Below, one piece after another: positions 7,280-15,447 of a stretch of DNA of 27,439 bases. The stretch is taken from positions 1-27,439 of the forward strand of contig CAZPLR010000025.1 of the NCBI GenBank assembly GCA_964587555.1. The letters run 5' to 3'. Each line of letters begins with the position of its first letter. Within the stretch, counting starts at the first letter, position 1. The notes under the pieces were generated by a model that ran no database searches, was not told where the DNA came from, and saw only the letters and a list, made by a program, of their open reading frames with translations. The translations under genes and the position numbers were made by a program. This DNA comes from JAHHTP01 sp964587555 (lineage in GTDB: Bacteria; Bacillota; Clostridia; Oscillospirales; Ruminococcaceae).

Positions 7280-7882
7280 TCAGCCGTTTTTATGATTCGC
7301 GTCAAACGCGTCGTCAAGCGCCTTTTCAATATCCTCGGCGTTCTCCGCCATGACCAGCGCGACATAATTCCCGCTTTCCACAATACGGTAATTCCGGGTC
7401 AGCTCATACTGATCCGGAAGATACTGCTTAAAGTTCCCCTCGACCGCAGCCTGATACTTTAAAAGCTCCTTTTTGACCTCCTCGGTTTTCCCATCCGCAG
7501 CGCGTGCAACGATCACCGAGGTTGCATGGACATTCGTGCCCGGAATTCTGCCATAGAACTCCTCAATGTTCGAAAAGTCCATGTCATAGGCTGTTTCCAT
7601 CGTGTTCTGCTCCGCCTCGGACAGCCAGTTGTCCTCGCCGCCCATCAGGTCGTTATAAACACTCTCTACGGTGTCCTTGATCGAAAAGCTGCCGGAATCG
7701 TCAAGCATACCGCTCGAATCATCCGAGCCATCCGTACTGCCGGAGCCGTCGCTCTGGACGCCGCTGTCAGAAAGATCGCCGCCCGACGAGGAATTGTCGT
7801 CGGTCCTGCTGCAGCCTGTGAACAATGCGACCGCAGTTAAGACTGTCGCAGCCGTGAGAAAAATAGATTTCATCTTTATCAT
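7280..7882 (-). CDS. DUF4358-type lipoprotein
   Basis: A 200-residue predicted lipoprotein. It has a basic start, a hydrophobic stretch and a lipobox LFTGC with the lipidated Cys at residue 24, followed by a Ser/Gly/Asp-rich linker (about 25-68). The remainder (about 70-195) resembles DUF4358, a clostridial domain of unknown function; I base this on the ESVYN...FYGRIPGTNVHATSVIVARAADG pattern, not on a search. It would sit on the outer face of the membrane. ATG 7882 has GAAAGGAG 9 bases upstream. It lies 61 bases after the beta-propeller gene. The small hairpin in that gap (7922-7937, 5-bp stem) has no T run, so co-transcription with the sigma factor is likely. Confidence 0.8.
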   Translation of the reverse strand: MIKMKSIFLTAATVLTAVALFTGCSRTDDNSSSGGDLSDSGVQSDGSGSTDGSDDSSGMLDDSGSFSIKDTVESVYNDLMGGEDNWLSEAEQNTMETAYDMDFSNIEEFYGRIPGTNVHATSVIVARAADGKTEEVKKELLKYQAAVEGNFKQYLPDQYELTRNYRIVESGNYVALVMAENAEDIEKALDDAFDANHKNG

Positions 7883-7943
7883 TTCACTTTGCTCCTTTCA
7901 GCCCTCGTAAAAGGGTGGTTACCCGGAGAATACCGGGACAGTC

Positions 7944-10058
7944 TTATTCTAAGTCAAAACAATTTAAATATACAAGCGTATCTCTTTGATAGGCATAAAG
8001 CTGCTGCTTAGTCAAAAGATAAAGCGTATCGTCCACGTAAATGCCGCGCTGAACACAGTAGCCGTTATAAAGATAACCCACATAGGAGCTGGCACTCCAG
8101 TCAACATCGCCATTTTCCGCCTTCAGATCAAGCTCCTTTGCAATATCCAATTTTCCATTTTCCAGATCAAACAGCACAAAGCCATTAAACACTTCGCGCC
8201 CATCAAGATAGCGGTAAATCGAAACGCCGAAGCGGTTATTTTTCTCGTCATAATAAAATGCCTTATGAGTTACCGCCGCCAGCGAGGCGCTGTCGCCCGA
8301 AAGCGTTTTATAATCCGCAAGCTTGGGATTTTCCGGATCGCTGACGTCAAACAGATTGATGCGAAGTCCGTCGGTAAAGCCGTTTTCGTCCGTATTTTTT
8401 CCGACGCCGACAAGATAATTCTCTCCCGCCGGATAAAGATAATTACTGAAGCCCGGAAGCTCTAGTTCTCCCACAATCTTCGGTGCTGCTGCGTCGGACA
8501 GATCGATCACAAACAGCGGGTCGGTATGATGGAAGGTCACAAGATACGCCGTATCCCCCATAAAGCGGCAGGCGTAAATGTCCTCGCCCGGCGCGATATC
8601 CTTTAACTGGGAAACCACCTTCAGGTTCCCGTCCAGCGTTACAATCCTGCTTGCATTGGTATCGGTGGTCGCCACGCGCAGATAACCATCCTTTTCATCC
8701 GCAGAAAACTGGTTCAGCATCTGCCCCGCAACGCTGCCCTTGGCCTTTGCAGCAATCTTTCCGCCGTCCAGTGAAAAGCTGTTGATTTCCGTGGAGATGT
8801 CCTCAAGACTGGCGCTGACGCTGGCGTCGCCGACCGATTCGTTCCAACGATAGCGTGCCGCAAATAGATAAAGTGTGGTTTCGGTGCAATAAATCTGCGT
8901 ATCTGCGTTGCCCAAAATCGACAGCGTTTGCACTTGCTCCGCCGGGCTGCCGAAGCGATAGCCGGTAATATTGGTGTAATTCACGCTGCTCACCGATTCA
9001 CAGCCAATGCAAATTTCCTCAGTCGAAACCAGCTCCTCCTTTTCATTTTTCCAGATCAGCGGCACATAACTTTCCGGCGTATCCTGATCATATGCAGAAA
9101 TAGAAGACTTATAATCGCTGGTGACGATATATAAAGCTCCGTCTGTCAAGCGGCCGCTCTGGTAGCTGCCCTCCTGCCGGTAGCTGCCAAATTCTGAAAG
9201 CTTTCCATCAGCCGCGCGGATCAGCACAACGGCAGTTGTTTCCTGATCGTTCATCCCATCGCTGAAGCTCAGCACCAACGCAAGCTGATCGCCGCACAGG
9301 TACATCTCGCGGCTGCTGGCATTTTCATGCTCCCGCACAACCGATAGCCCCGCAACGGAAAGCGAGTCGGTTTTGGTCAGGCTTCCATCCGCCTCGATAT
9401 GGGTGCAAACCAGATTCCCCAGCCCAGTCAGCGTGTAGATGTACCTTCCGTCGGTCTTGATCATATCGCCCTCCTGTACGTTTTCAACCTGATTATTCGT
9501 GTCGGAATAATCGCTGCTTGCTTCGGCAGCGATATCTTCAGACGAGGCAGCGTTCAAATCATCTCCCGGATTTTCTGCTGAAAATACGACCGTGCTGTTC
9601 CAAATTTCTCTTAAAAATCCTTCGGAATCATCGCCGGTGCTTTGGCTATATTGTTCCTTTGCCGCACTCAAATATTCCGCAAGCGGCGTATAGTCGTCTT
9701 TGGCGACCGCATACTGCTGCGCGATTGTGCCGTAATCCGCCGTTTTCGCGCTTTTCGCCTGATCGGCCTGCTCGACCGAAAGCTCGTCGGCAATGCTTCT
9801 GCCGTCCTGCCTGCCAACGCTCTGCAGCGCGACGGCACCGACGCTGATCACCAACGCAAGACTTGCCGCAATAGCGGTAACGCGATAAAATGAAAAATGC
9901 CGCTTCGGCTTCTTCTCCTCAAGACCTTTCCCGTTTTCGACAAGCTTTTCCACATACTTTGGCTGCAAGCCCTCCGAAGGCAGCACGCCGTCTATTTCCT
10001 GCTGATAAGCGTCGTGAAGTCTCTTCGCGCGCCGGTCAACGTTGTCGTTACGTTTCAT
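7944..10058 (-). CDS. Membrane-anchored beta-propeller protein (Beta_propel family)
   Basis: A 704-residue protein with three parts. First comes a charged cytoplasmic head (about 1-57). Then a single membrane segment (about 60-80, containing VTAIAASLALVISVGAVAL). Last comes a large extracytoplasmic region whose signature NNQVENVQEGDMIKTDGRYI opens the C-terminal beta-propeller seen in 'secreted proteins with beta-propeller distantly related to WD40' (Beta_propel). Blade-like repeats such as GDTAYLVTFHHTDPLFVIDLSD run to the end. The start at 10058 has AAAGGGG 8 bases upstream; an in-frame ATG at 10088 overlaps the sigma gene and has no ribosome binding site. It directly follows an ECF sigma gene, the usual position of an anti-sigma factor. 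That role is inference. Confidence 0.85.
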   Translation of the reverse strand: MKRNDNVDRRAKRLHDAYQQEIDGVLPSEGLQPKYVEKLVENGKGLEEKKPKRHFSFYRVTAIAASLALVISVGAVALQSVGRQDGRSIADELSVEQADQAKSAKTADYGTIAQQYAVAKDDYTPLAEYLSAAKEQYSQSTGDDSEGFLREIWNSTVVFSAENPGDDLNAASSEDIAAEASSDYSDTNNQVENVQEGDMIKTDGRYIYTLTGLGNLVCTHIEADGSLTKTDSLSVAGLSVVREHENASSREMYLCGDQLALVLSFSDGMNDQETTAVVLIRAADGKLSEFGSYRQEGSYQSGRLTDGALYIVTSDYKSSISAYDQDTPESYVPLIWKNEKEELVSTEEICIGCESVSSVNYTNITGYRFGSPAEQVQTLSILGNADTQIYCTETTLYLFAARYRWNESVGDASVSASLEDISTEINSFSLDGGKIAAKAKGSVAGQMLNQFSADEKDGYLRVATTDTNASRIVTLDGNLKVVSQLKDIAPGEDIYACRFMGDTAYLVTFHHTDPLFVIDLSDAAAPKIVGELELPGFSNYLYPAGENYLVGVGKNTDENGFTDGLRINLFDVSDPENPKLADYKTLSGDSASLAAVTHKAFYYDEKNNRFGVSIYRYLDGREVFNGFVLFDLENGKLDIAKELDLKAENGDVDWSASSYVGYLYNGYCVQRGIYVDDTLYLLTKQQLYAYQRDTLVYLNCFDLE

Positions 10059-10074
10059 GGAGTATCCCCTTTCA

Positions 10075-10608
10075 TCATATTTTTTCATATGCCAATAATC
10101 GCTCTAATTTATCCAATGTGCGGGAAAGCCTTGAACGCACGGTGGAAGGATTCATGCGCAGTATCTGCGCAATTTCCGCGCTGGTATAGCCGGCGATGAC
10201 TGACAATACAACAATCTGTCGGTCGTTTTCCGAAATTTTTTGCAGCGCGCAGTATAGATCCAAACCTTCCTCGCGATCCGGCTGATTTTTATCCTCCAGC
10301 TCCCCCGCTTCGTCCAACGGGGTCAGCCGCTTTCGATCCAGCGCATACATTCTGCGTCTGCGCTTAATCTGATTGCTCAAAATACGGAAGAGCCAAGTCG
10401 GAAACGCCTCCGGCGCGCGCAGTCTGCCCAATTGCGCATATGCGCTTGCCACCGTTTCCGCTACAGCATCCTCTGCATCGGAAGTATTGGTAAGCGAATA
10501 AAACGCATATCGATACATTTCCTGATAGTAACGGGTATAAAGCTCCGCAAAGGCCGCCTTATCTCCCGCCCTCGCGCGCTCCACCGTTTGGGTCAGTGCA
10601 AAAATCAC
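10075..10608 (-). CDS. ECF-type RNA polymerase sigma factor
   Basis: A 177-residue sigma-70 family protein of the extracytoplasmic-function type. It contains region 2 (about 18-85, with DAEDAVAETVASAYAQLGRL and TWLFRILSNQIKRRRR) and region 4 (about 120-172, with GYTSAEIAQILRMNPSTVRSRL as the helix-turn-helix), with no region 3. Region 1 and region 3 are absent, as expected for this class. Translation begins at GTG 10608, with AGGTG 7 bases upstream. The stop codon lies 16 bases before the start of the beta-propeller gene, so the two are co-expressed. The lipoprotein gene upstream is 67 bases away with no terminator. I could not find an ECF-type -35/-10 pair upstream, so autoregulation is not demonstrated. 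Confidence 0.93.
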   Translation of the reverse strand: MIFALTQTVERARAGDKAAFAELYTRYYQEMYRYAFYSLTNTSDAEDAVAETVASAYAQLGRLRAPEAFPTWLFRILSNQIKRRRRMYALDRKRLTPLDEAGELEDKNQPDREEGLDLYCALQKISENDRQIVVLSVIAGYTSAEIAQILRMNPSTVRSRLSRTLDKLERLLAYEKI

Positions 10609-10675
10609 ACCGCATCACCTGCCTCATTCCCAGTTTATCATACTTTCCCGCGTTTGTATAGCCGCTCTGCAAATT

Positions 10676-11587
10676 TTATTCCGCAGCGGTGAATCTTCGA
10701 AAACCGTCTTCGAGCATCACATTGATGCAGCCTTCCCCCACGCGCTGATAGGAATACCCGATGCCAAAATTAGACTGATCGTCCTCGTCCGGCGTCCCGT
10801 CTGTCGTCGAGGTGATCTCCCCGTCTATTACGTCGCAGAGCGCTTCGGTACTCCATTCGCCGCTGTCGATGTAAAGCGTCCCATCCACAAAGATCATTCT
10901 TGTATCCTCCGGGTAACAGCCGGTTCTCACCGGGTTGGAATGAACGGCGGCAATGGCGGTCGTCCCGGCGATCTTAAGCGGATCTCCCTCTGTGACCTCT
11001 CCGGTATAGCTGATGGAAAGCACGCTGTTTTCGGTCAGCGTGACCTCCGGCTGTTCCTTCTGCGAGGAATCCCAGAGGATGGTAAGCCCGTTGCGGTTTA
11101 CTAAAACCGGCTTTCCGCCAAACAGCTGCTCATCCATTGGCTGGATTAACAGCGCGTCGTCGCCGATCTCCATGACCGTTCCCACAAAAGATTCTTCTTT
11201 CGCTTCCTTCACGACCTCGATTTTTTCAATGTTGGTAATCTGTCCCGGATCGGTTTCCAGGACGATCCCGTCGTAGGTGATCGCAACCGTACAGCCCACG
11301 GCAAAATTTTCCGGCAGCGTCAGCCCCTTCAAGCCGAAGACAATGCGGTCGGCGCTTTTGCACTCCCATGTGTCCGGCAGAGGCTCCACCGTGACCGTCG
11401 TCTCGGTGGCCTCTCTCACATAAGCCTGTAAGATCGCCGGACCCTTTTCCTCCGTCATTTTCGCACTATCGTTTCCCGCTGCGTTCGTGTCCAGATAATC
11501 AGAATTTTTCGCTCCCTTCTGCGTGCATCCCGCCATCCATGCGCAGATGCAAAAAATCACTAATATCGCGCAAAGTATTCTTCTCAT
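10676..11587 (-). CDS. Lipoprotein of unknown function
   Basis: This 303-residue protein starts with a short basic segment, a hydrophobic stretch and a lipobox MAGC (Cys 21). A low-complexity acidic linker follows. The mature part holds two related beta-rich segments: about 50-130 (AILQAYVREATETTVTVEP...VAITYDGIVLETDPGQI) and about 134-215 (SFVGTVMEIGDDALLIQP...LSISYTGEVTEGDPLKI). Both resemble OB-like DUF3221-type modules, and the resemblance between halves suggests duplication. I cannot assign a family with confidence. A Gly/Ser tail with EDGFRRF ends it. It is the first gene of the apparent lipoprotein/ECF sigma/beta-propeller/DUF4358 unit, and a palindromic operator candidate lies 28-44 bases before its start codon. 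Confidence 0.75.
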   Translation of the reverse strand: MRRILCAILVIFCICAWMAGCTQKGAKNSDYLDTNAAGNDSAKMTEEKGPAILQAYVREATETTVTVEPLPDTWECKSADRIVFGLKGLTLPENFAVGCTVAITYDGIVLETDPGQITNIEKIEVVKEAKEESFVGTVMEIGDDALLIQPMDEQLFGGKPVLVNRNGLTILWDSSQKEQPEVTLTENSVLSISYTGEVTEGDPLKIAGTTAIAAVHSNPVRTGCYPEDTRMIFVDGTLYIDSGEWSTEALCDVIDGEITSTTDGTPDEDDQSNFGIGYSYQRVGEGCINVMLEDGFRRFTAAE

Positions 11588-11614
11588 ATCGTTTCTTCCC
11601 TTTCCTCTTTCATT

Positions 11615-11631
11615 ATGTAAACCGGTTACAT
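11615..11631. promoter_or_regulatory. Operator-like palindrome in the divergent intergenic region
   Basis: ATGTAA and TTACAT flank a 5-base centre (ACCGG). Removing one A gives a perfect 16-bp palindrome with a central CG, the symmetry typical of LacI-family operators. It lies 28 bases upstream of the lipoprotein start codon and just downstream of a TATATA on the minus strand, so a bound repressor could block that gene. No regulator gene is in the window. Confidence 0.45.
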
Positions 11632-11693
11632 CTATATAGTGTCGCAGGGAGGAAAAATTGTTGCAGAAAATGAAAATTTCTCAAAGAAAGGAT

Positions 11694-11723
11694 TTGTGCT
11701 TTTGATAGAATGTGTGGTATAAT
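11694..11723 (+). promoter_or_regulatory. Promoter of the nucleoside hydrolase operon
   Basis: A consensus TATAAT (11718-11723) with an extended TG one base before it. A poor -35 (TTGTGC, 11694-11699) lies 18 bases upstream. The perfect inverted repeat 11724-11747 begins immediately after the -10, over the expected start site. Confidence 0.55.
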
Positions 11724-11747
11724 GATGATATCGCAGGCGATATCATC
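11724..11747. repeat. Perfect 11-bp inverted repeat at the transcription start
   Basis: GATGATATCGC, two bases (AG), then its exact reverse complement. It abuts the TATAAT box, so it covers the start site and the first transcribed bases. It could be an operator, or a 5'-terminal hairpin that stabilises the mRNA. A smaller hairpin (TTGCC/GGCAA, 11754-11767) follows. No T run is present, so it is not a terminator. Confidence 0.6.
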
Positions 11748-11814
11748 CCGAGTTTGCCTGACGGCAACATCGATATGGCATAATAAGGTAGAATCCATGA
11801 AGGAGATGATTTTT

Positions 11815-12738
11815 ATGAACCGACCGTCAACCACATCGCTTCCGATCATTTTAGACACCGATCCGGGGCTTGACGACGCAGTCGCGCTGCTGGTTCTGTC
11901 AGCCTTTGCAAAAGACAGGCTCGATACGGTGATCTCCAGCTACGGCAACGTTTCTCTTGACCACACCACCCGCAATCTGCTGCGCTGCTGCGCGCTTTAC
12001 GATATCGCTCCATACCTCATCCGCGGCAGCGCCCATCCGCTTGCCCAGACCGCGTTTACCGACGCTGCCGACATCCATGGCGCGGACGGTCTTGCTGGCG
12101 TCGACCTGCTTCCTGCAAAGCTTCCCGTTGCGGAGCAGGATCCGCTGCAAAAGCTTTACGACCGCATTTCACGGCTAGGCAGAGTGGATTATATCACCTT
12201 GGGACCGCTTACCAACCTAGCGGCGCTTCTTTCCCGTTTCCCAGATGTTCAAGGGCATATGAACCGCGTAATCACAATGGGCGGCGGCTTCTCCAAAGGC
12301 AATATTACGCCGTATGCCGAGTTTAACGTGTACTGCGATCCGGACGCGGCAAAAATTGTCTGCGACGCGCAGCTTGACCAGCTATTCGTGCCGTTAAACG
12401 CCACACATCAGATCGCGCTCTCGGTTGAAGAGATCAACGCCATCTGCAAAACGCGCAGCAGAAAAAGCGGCTATGTCAAGCAGCTTTTGATGAAGAATTA
12501 CGAAACCAATACCGCGCAGGGCGACGAGGGCTGCATTATTCACGACGCAAGCGCCGTAATCGCTTATCTCTTCCCAGAATGCTTTGAAACCGTTTCGGGA
12601 AAAGTTGCGGTCGTCACCACAGGCGAGCGCATTGGGGAAACTACCCTTTTGGAAACCGGCAGGGGCTGCCACCGCGTCGCGGTTCGGGCAGACCGCGGCG
12701 CGGTAATTGAAATACTAACCCGTTCGCTCGCTGAATAA
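11815..12738 (+). CDS. Inosine/uridine-preferring nucleoside hydrolase
   Basis: Hydrolyses the N-glycosidic bond of ribonucleosides to base and ribose (purine/pyrimidine salvage), in the cytoplasm. The 307-residue protein starts with the calcium-binding family motif DTDPGLDDA (14-22). It also carries ITMGGGF, EFNVYCDPDAA and, near the C terminus, the HDASAV motif that supplies a catalytic His and a metal-binding Asp. The start at 11815 is chosen because AAGGAG lies about 10 bases upstream and the preceding in-frame residues are unlike the family. It is the first gene of a tight operon with tex (12-base gap). The exact substrate preference cannot be read. Confidence 0.92.
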   Translation: MNRPSTTSLPIILDTDPGLDDAVALLVLSAFAKDRLDTVISSYGNVSLDHTTRNLLRCCALYDIAPYLIRGSAHPLAQTAFTDAADIHGADGLAGVDLLPAKLPVAEQDPLQKLYDRISRLGRVDYITLGPLTNLAALLSRFPDVQGHMNRVITMGGGFSKGNITPYAEFNVYCDPDAAKIVCDAQLDQLFVPLNATHQIALSVEEINAICKTRSRKSGYVKQLLMKNYETNTAQGDEGCIIHDASAVIAYLFPECFETVSGKVAVVTTGERIGETTLLETGRGCHRVAVRADRGAVIEILTRSLAE

Positions 12739-12750
12739 AGAAAGGCTATC

Positions 12751-14916
12751 ATGGACGTTTTACAGACCATAAAATCAGAATTTCATCTTTCGCAAAATTA
12801 TGCGGAAAACATCGTCGCGCTGCTCGACGAGGGCAATACCGTACCGTTTATCGCCCGTTACCGGAAGGAGCAGACCGGATCGATGGACGATCAGACGCTG
12901 CGCGAATTTTCCGAGCGGCTGGCTTATCTGCGTAATCTGAAAAAACGTAAGGAGGAGATCACCGACGCCATCGCAGAACAAGGGAAGATGACCGACGCGC
13001 TTTCTGACGCAATCGAGAAAGCGTCCACCCTGTCCGCCTTAGAGGATATCTACCGTCCATACCGCCCAAAACGCCGTACCCGCGCCTCGATCGCCGCAGA
13101 AAAGGGCTTAACGCCTTTGGCAAAGCTGATCGAGCAGGCGGAAAACGACTGTGATCCGGAAACCGAAGCAAAGCATTTTCTGGATCCGGAGAAGGAGCTT
13201 TTCACAGTCGAAGAGGCATTGCAGGGCGCGTTGGACATCATTGCCGAGGAAATATCGGACTCCGCCGCCATACGGCAGGCGCTGCGCCAAAGCCTTGTGC
13301 AGAATGCGCTCATCGTCGCCAAATCCGCAAAGGAGGAGCCGGACCCGATCTACCGGCAGTACGCCGACTACAGTGAGCCGGTTTTTAAAATCGCCAATCA
13401 CCGCGTGCTTGCGATTGACCGCGGAGAAAAGTCAGGCGCACTGAAGGTAAGCGTTGAAACCGATACGCAAAAAGCGGTCGCAGTCATCGAAAAGCTGCTT
13501 CTGCCCAACCGGAAAAACGCCTGCGTTTCCCTGCTGCAAAAAGCGGCGGCGGACAGCTACACAAGGCTTCTATTCCCGTCGCTGGAGCGCGAACTGCGCA
13601 CGAGCCTGACCGAGCGCGCCTGCAAGGACGCGATCAAGGTATTTTCCCTCAATCTAAAGCAGCTTCTGATGCAGCCGCCGCTCAAAGGGAAGGTGGTACT
13701 CGGACTTGATCCGGGCTTCGCGCACGGCTGTAAATGCGCGGTCGTAGAACAGCACGGCGGCGTTTTGGACACCTGCGTTATCTATCCGACACCGCCGCGC
13801 GCCAATATTGCGGATGCAAAGCGAAAGCTTTTGCAGCTCATCCGCAAGCACGGCGTAACCGCCATCGCCATCGGAAACGGAACCGCCTCCCGCGAAACAG
13901 AGCGCTTTACCGCCGAACTGCTGCATGAAAACCATCTCAAAATCGGCTACATGATTGTCTCCGAGGCGGGTGCTTCGGTCTATTCGGCGTCCAAGCTTGC
14001 CGCCGAGGAGTTCCCGGATTATGACGTTTCGCTGCGCAGCGCGGTTTCGATCGCCCGCCGGATGCAGGATCCGCTTGCGGAGCTGATCAAAATCGATCCA
14101 AAGGCGATCGGCGTCGGACAGTACCAGCACGATATGCCGCCAAAACAGCTTGACGAAGCGCTTGACGGCGTTGTCGAGGACTGCGTAAATTCTGTCGGCG
14201 TTGATTTAAATACCGCATCGGAGCCGCTTTTGACCCATGTAGCGGGCATCGGTCCGGCGGTGGCGAAAAATATCGTCGCTTACCGCACGGAAAACGGCGG
14301 CTTCCAAAACCGCCGTGAGCTTTTGAAGGTAAGTAAGCTTGGACCGAAGGCGTTTACCCAGTGCGCGGGCTTTCTGCGTGTTTCCGGATCGGACAACGTG
14401 CTGGACAACACAGCGGTGCATCCAGAAGCCTACGACGCGGCAAGAAAGCTTTTAACCCTATGCGGCTATCGCATGGAGGATGTAAAAAGCGGCGCTTTAG
14501 ACGAGCTGCTCACCCGCGCAAGGGCGCTTGGCATTTCCACAATATGTGAGGAAATCGGCGCCGGCGAACCGACGGTTTTAGACATCATTGCGGAGCTGCA
14601 AAAGCCGGGACGCGACCCGCGCGACGAGCTTCCAAAGCCGGTGCTGCGCAGTGATGTGCTGGATATCAAAGACCTGACACCAGGCATGAAACTGACCGGA
14701 ACGGTGCGCAATCTTACCGATTTCGGCGCATTTGTGGATATCGGCGTACACGAAGCGGGCTTGCTGCACATCTCACGTATCTGTGACCGCTTTATCCGTC
14801 ATCCGTCGGAGGTGCTGAAGGTCGGAGATATCATTGACGTCTGGATATATGAGGTCGATTTGGCGCGCGGGCGCATCGCACTGACCAGAAAGCCGCCGAA
14901 GGAGCAAACGCCATGA
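12751..14916 (+). CDS. tex: Tex-family RNA-binding transcription accessory protein
   Basis: A 721-residue protein of the usual Tex length. In order: the helical N-terminal region (VPFIARYRKEQTGSMDD at about 32-48); a YqgF-like RNase-H fold (GLDPGFAHGCK, about 317-327); a helix-hairpin-helix region (about 485-560, containing HVAGIGPAVAKNI); and a C-terminal S1 RNA-binding domain (about 640-715, containing GTVRNLTDFGAFVDIGVHEAGL). Tex binds nucleic acids and associates with the transcription machinery in the cytoplasm. The start follows AGAAAGG 6 bases upstream and lies 12 bases after the nucleoside hydrolase. It overlaps the next gene by 4 bases. Confidence 0.95.
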   Translation: MDVLQTIKSEFHLSQNYAENIVALLDEGNTVPFIARYRKEQTGSMDDQTLREFSERLAYLRNLKKRKEEITDAIAEQGKMTDALSDAIEKASTLSALEDIYRPYRPKRRTRASIAAEKGLTPLAKLIEQAENDCDPETEAKHFLDPEKELFTVEEALQGALDIIAEEISDSAAIRQALRQSLVQNALIVAKSAKEEPDPIYRQYADYSEPVFKIANHRVLAIDRGEKSGALKVSVETDTQKAVAVIEKLLLPNRKNACVSLLQKAAADSYTRLLFPSLERELRTSLTERACKDAIKVFSLNLKQLLMQPPLKGKVVLGLDPGFAHGCKCAVVEQHGGVLDTCVIYPTPPRANIADAKRKLLQLIRKHGVTAIAIGNGTASRETERFTAELLHENHLKIGYMIVSEAGASVYSASKLAAEEFPDYDVSLRSAVSIARRMQDPLAELIKIDPKAIGVGQYQHDMPPKQLDEALDGVVEDCVNSVGVDLNTASEPLLTHVAGIGPAVAKNIVAYRTENGGFQNRRELLKVSKLGPKAFTQCAGFLRVSGSDNVLDNTAVHPEAYDAARKLLTLCGYRMEDVKSGALDELLTRARALGISTICEEIGAGEPTVLDIIAELQKPGRDPRDELPKPVLRSDVLDIKDLTPGMKLTGTVRNLTDFGAFVDIGVHEAGLLHISRICDRFIRHPSEVLKVGDIIDVWIYEVDLARGRIALTRKPPKEQTP

Positions 14917-15332
14917 CAAAGAAGCGGCCGGTCTGGCTGCGCGTCACGGTTGGTATCGGGGTCGTTGTGATCATCGCGGCTGGGATCCTCATCCTGTTTT
15001 TTCGCGGAAGCCCGTTCATCTGCCTGTTTTATACACTGACGCACCTATACTGCCCCGGCTGCGGCTCCGGGCGCGCGGCAACGGCGTTGGTACGCCTTGA
15101 TTTTATCGCCGCGATCCGCAACAACGTACTGTTTGTAGTGTATATCCCTCCTTGCGCCTATTACTGCCTCAAACAGTATATCCGCTTTGTATTCGAACGG
15201 GATCTTCTTCCGTGGCGGGATCCGCCGCGCTGGTTAGCGCTTGTGATTACAGGCTCGTTTGTGCTTTTCTGGATTCTGCGCAATATTCCCGCTTTTCCGT
15301 TTACGCTGCTCGCCCCAATCCCAATTGATTAA
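14913..15332 (+). CDS. DUF2752 family small membrane protein
   Basis: A 139-residue protein with three predicted membrane segments (about 11-30, 60-80 and 105-125). The family signature CPGCGSGRA (about 46-54) sits just after the first loop and is followed by a helical LVRLDFIAAIRNN. DUF2752 proteins are widespread in Firmicutes, and their function is unknown. Its ATG overlaps the tex stop codon (ATGA), indicating translational coupling. Nothing in the sequence suggests a functional link to Tex beyond co-expression. Confidence 0.85.
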   Translation: MTKKRPVWLRVTVGIGVVVIIAAGILILFFRGSPFICLFYTLTHLYCPGCGSGRAATALVRLDFIAAIRNNVLFVVYIPPCAYYCLKQYIRFVFERDLLPWRDPPRWLALVITGSFVLFWILRNIPAFPFTLLAPIPID

Positions 15333-15350
15333 AAATTTTTATGTTTTTTA

Positions 15351-15379
15351 TTGACAAACTGTGTTTTCGGGATTATAAT
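15351..15379 (+). promoter_or_regulatory. Full-consensus sigma-A promoter
   Basis: TTGACA (15351-15356), exactly 17 bases, TATAAT (15374-15379): both hexamers are perfect. The transcript would start near 15386, leaving a leader of about 60 bases. That leader contains a CTGCGG/CCGCAG hairpin (15397-15413) before the GAGGAGG site. High expression of the downstream gene is expected. Confidence 0.88.
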
Positions 15380-15447
15380 GTTTTTAGAATGCAGTTCTGC
15401 GGAATCGCCGCAGAGAAAAGCATCTGCATAAAGAGGAGGGTTTTCCG

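Noticed and set aside
7922..7937. Hairpin CCCGG/CCGGG between the beta-propeller and DUF4358 genes as a terminator.
   Set aside because: The stem is only 5 bp and no T run follows on the minus strand, so it does not separate the genes.
11615..11650. TGTAACC on the minus strand as the -35 of an ECF promoter for the sigma unit.
   Set aside because: No matching ECF -10 (CGTC/CGTA-like) is found about 16 bases downstream; the element is better explained as a palindromic operator.
13654..14130. A 158-codon open frame antisense to tex.
   Set aside because: It overlaps the YqgF-like domain of an intact tex gene and has no start signals or recognisable motifs.
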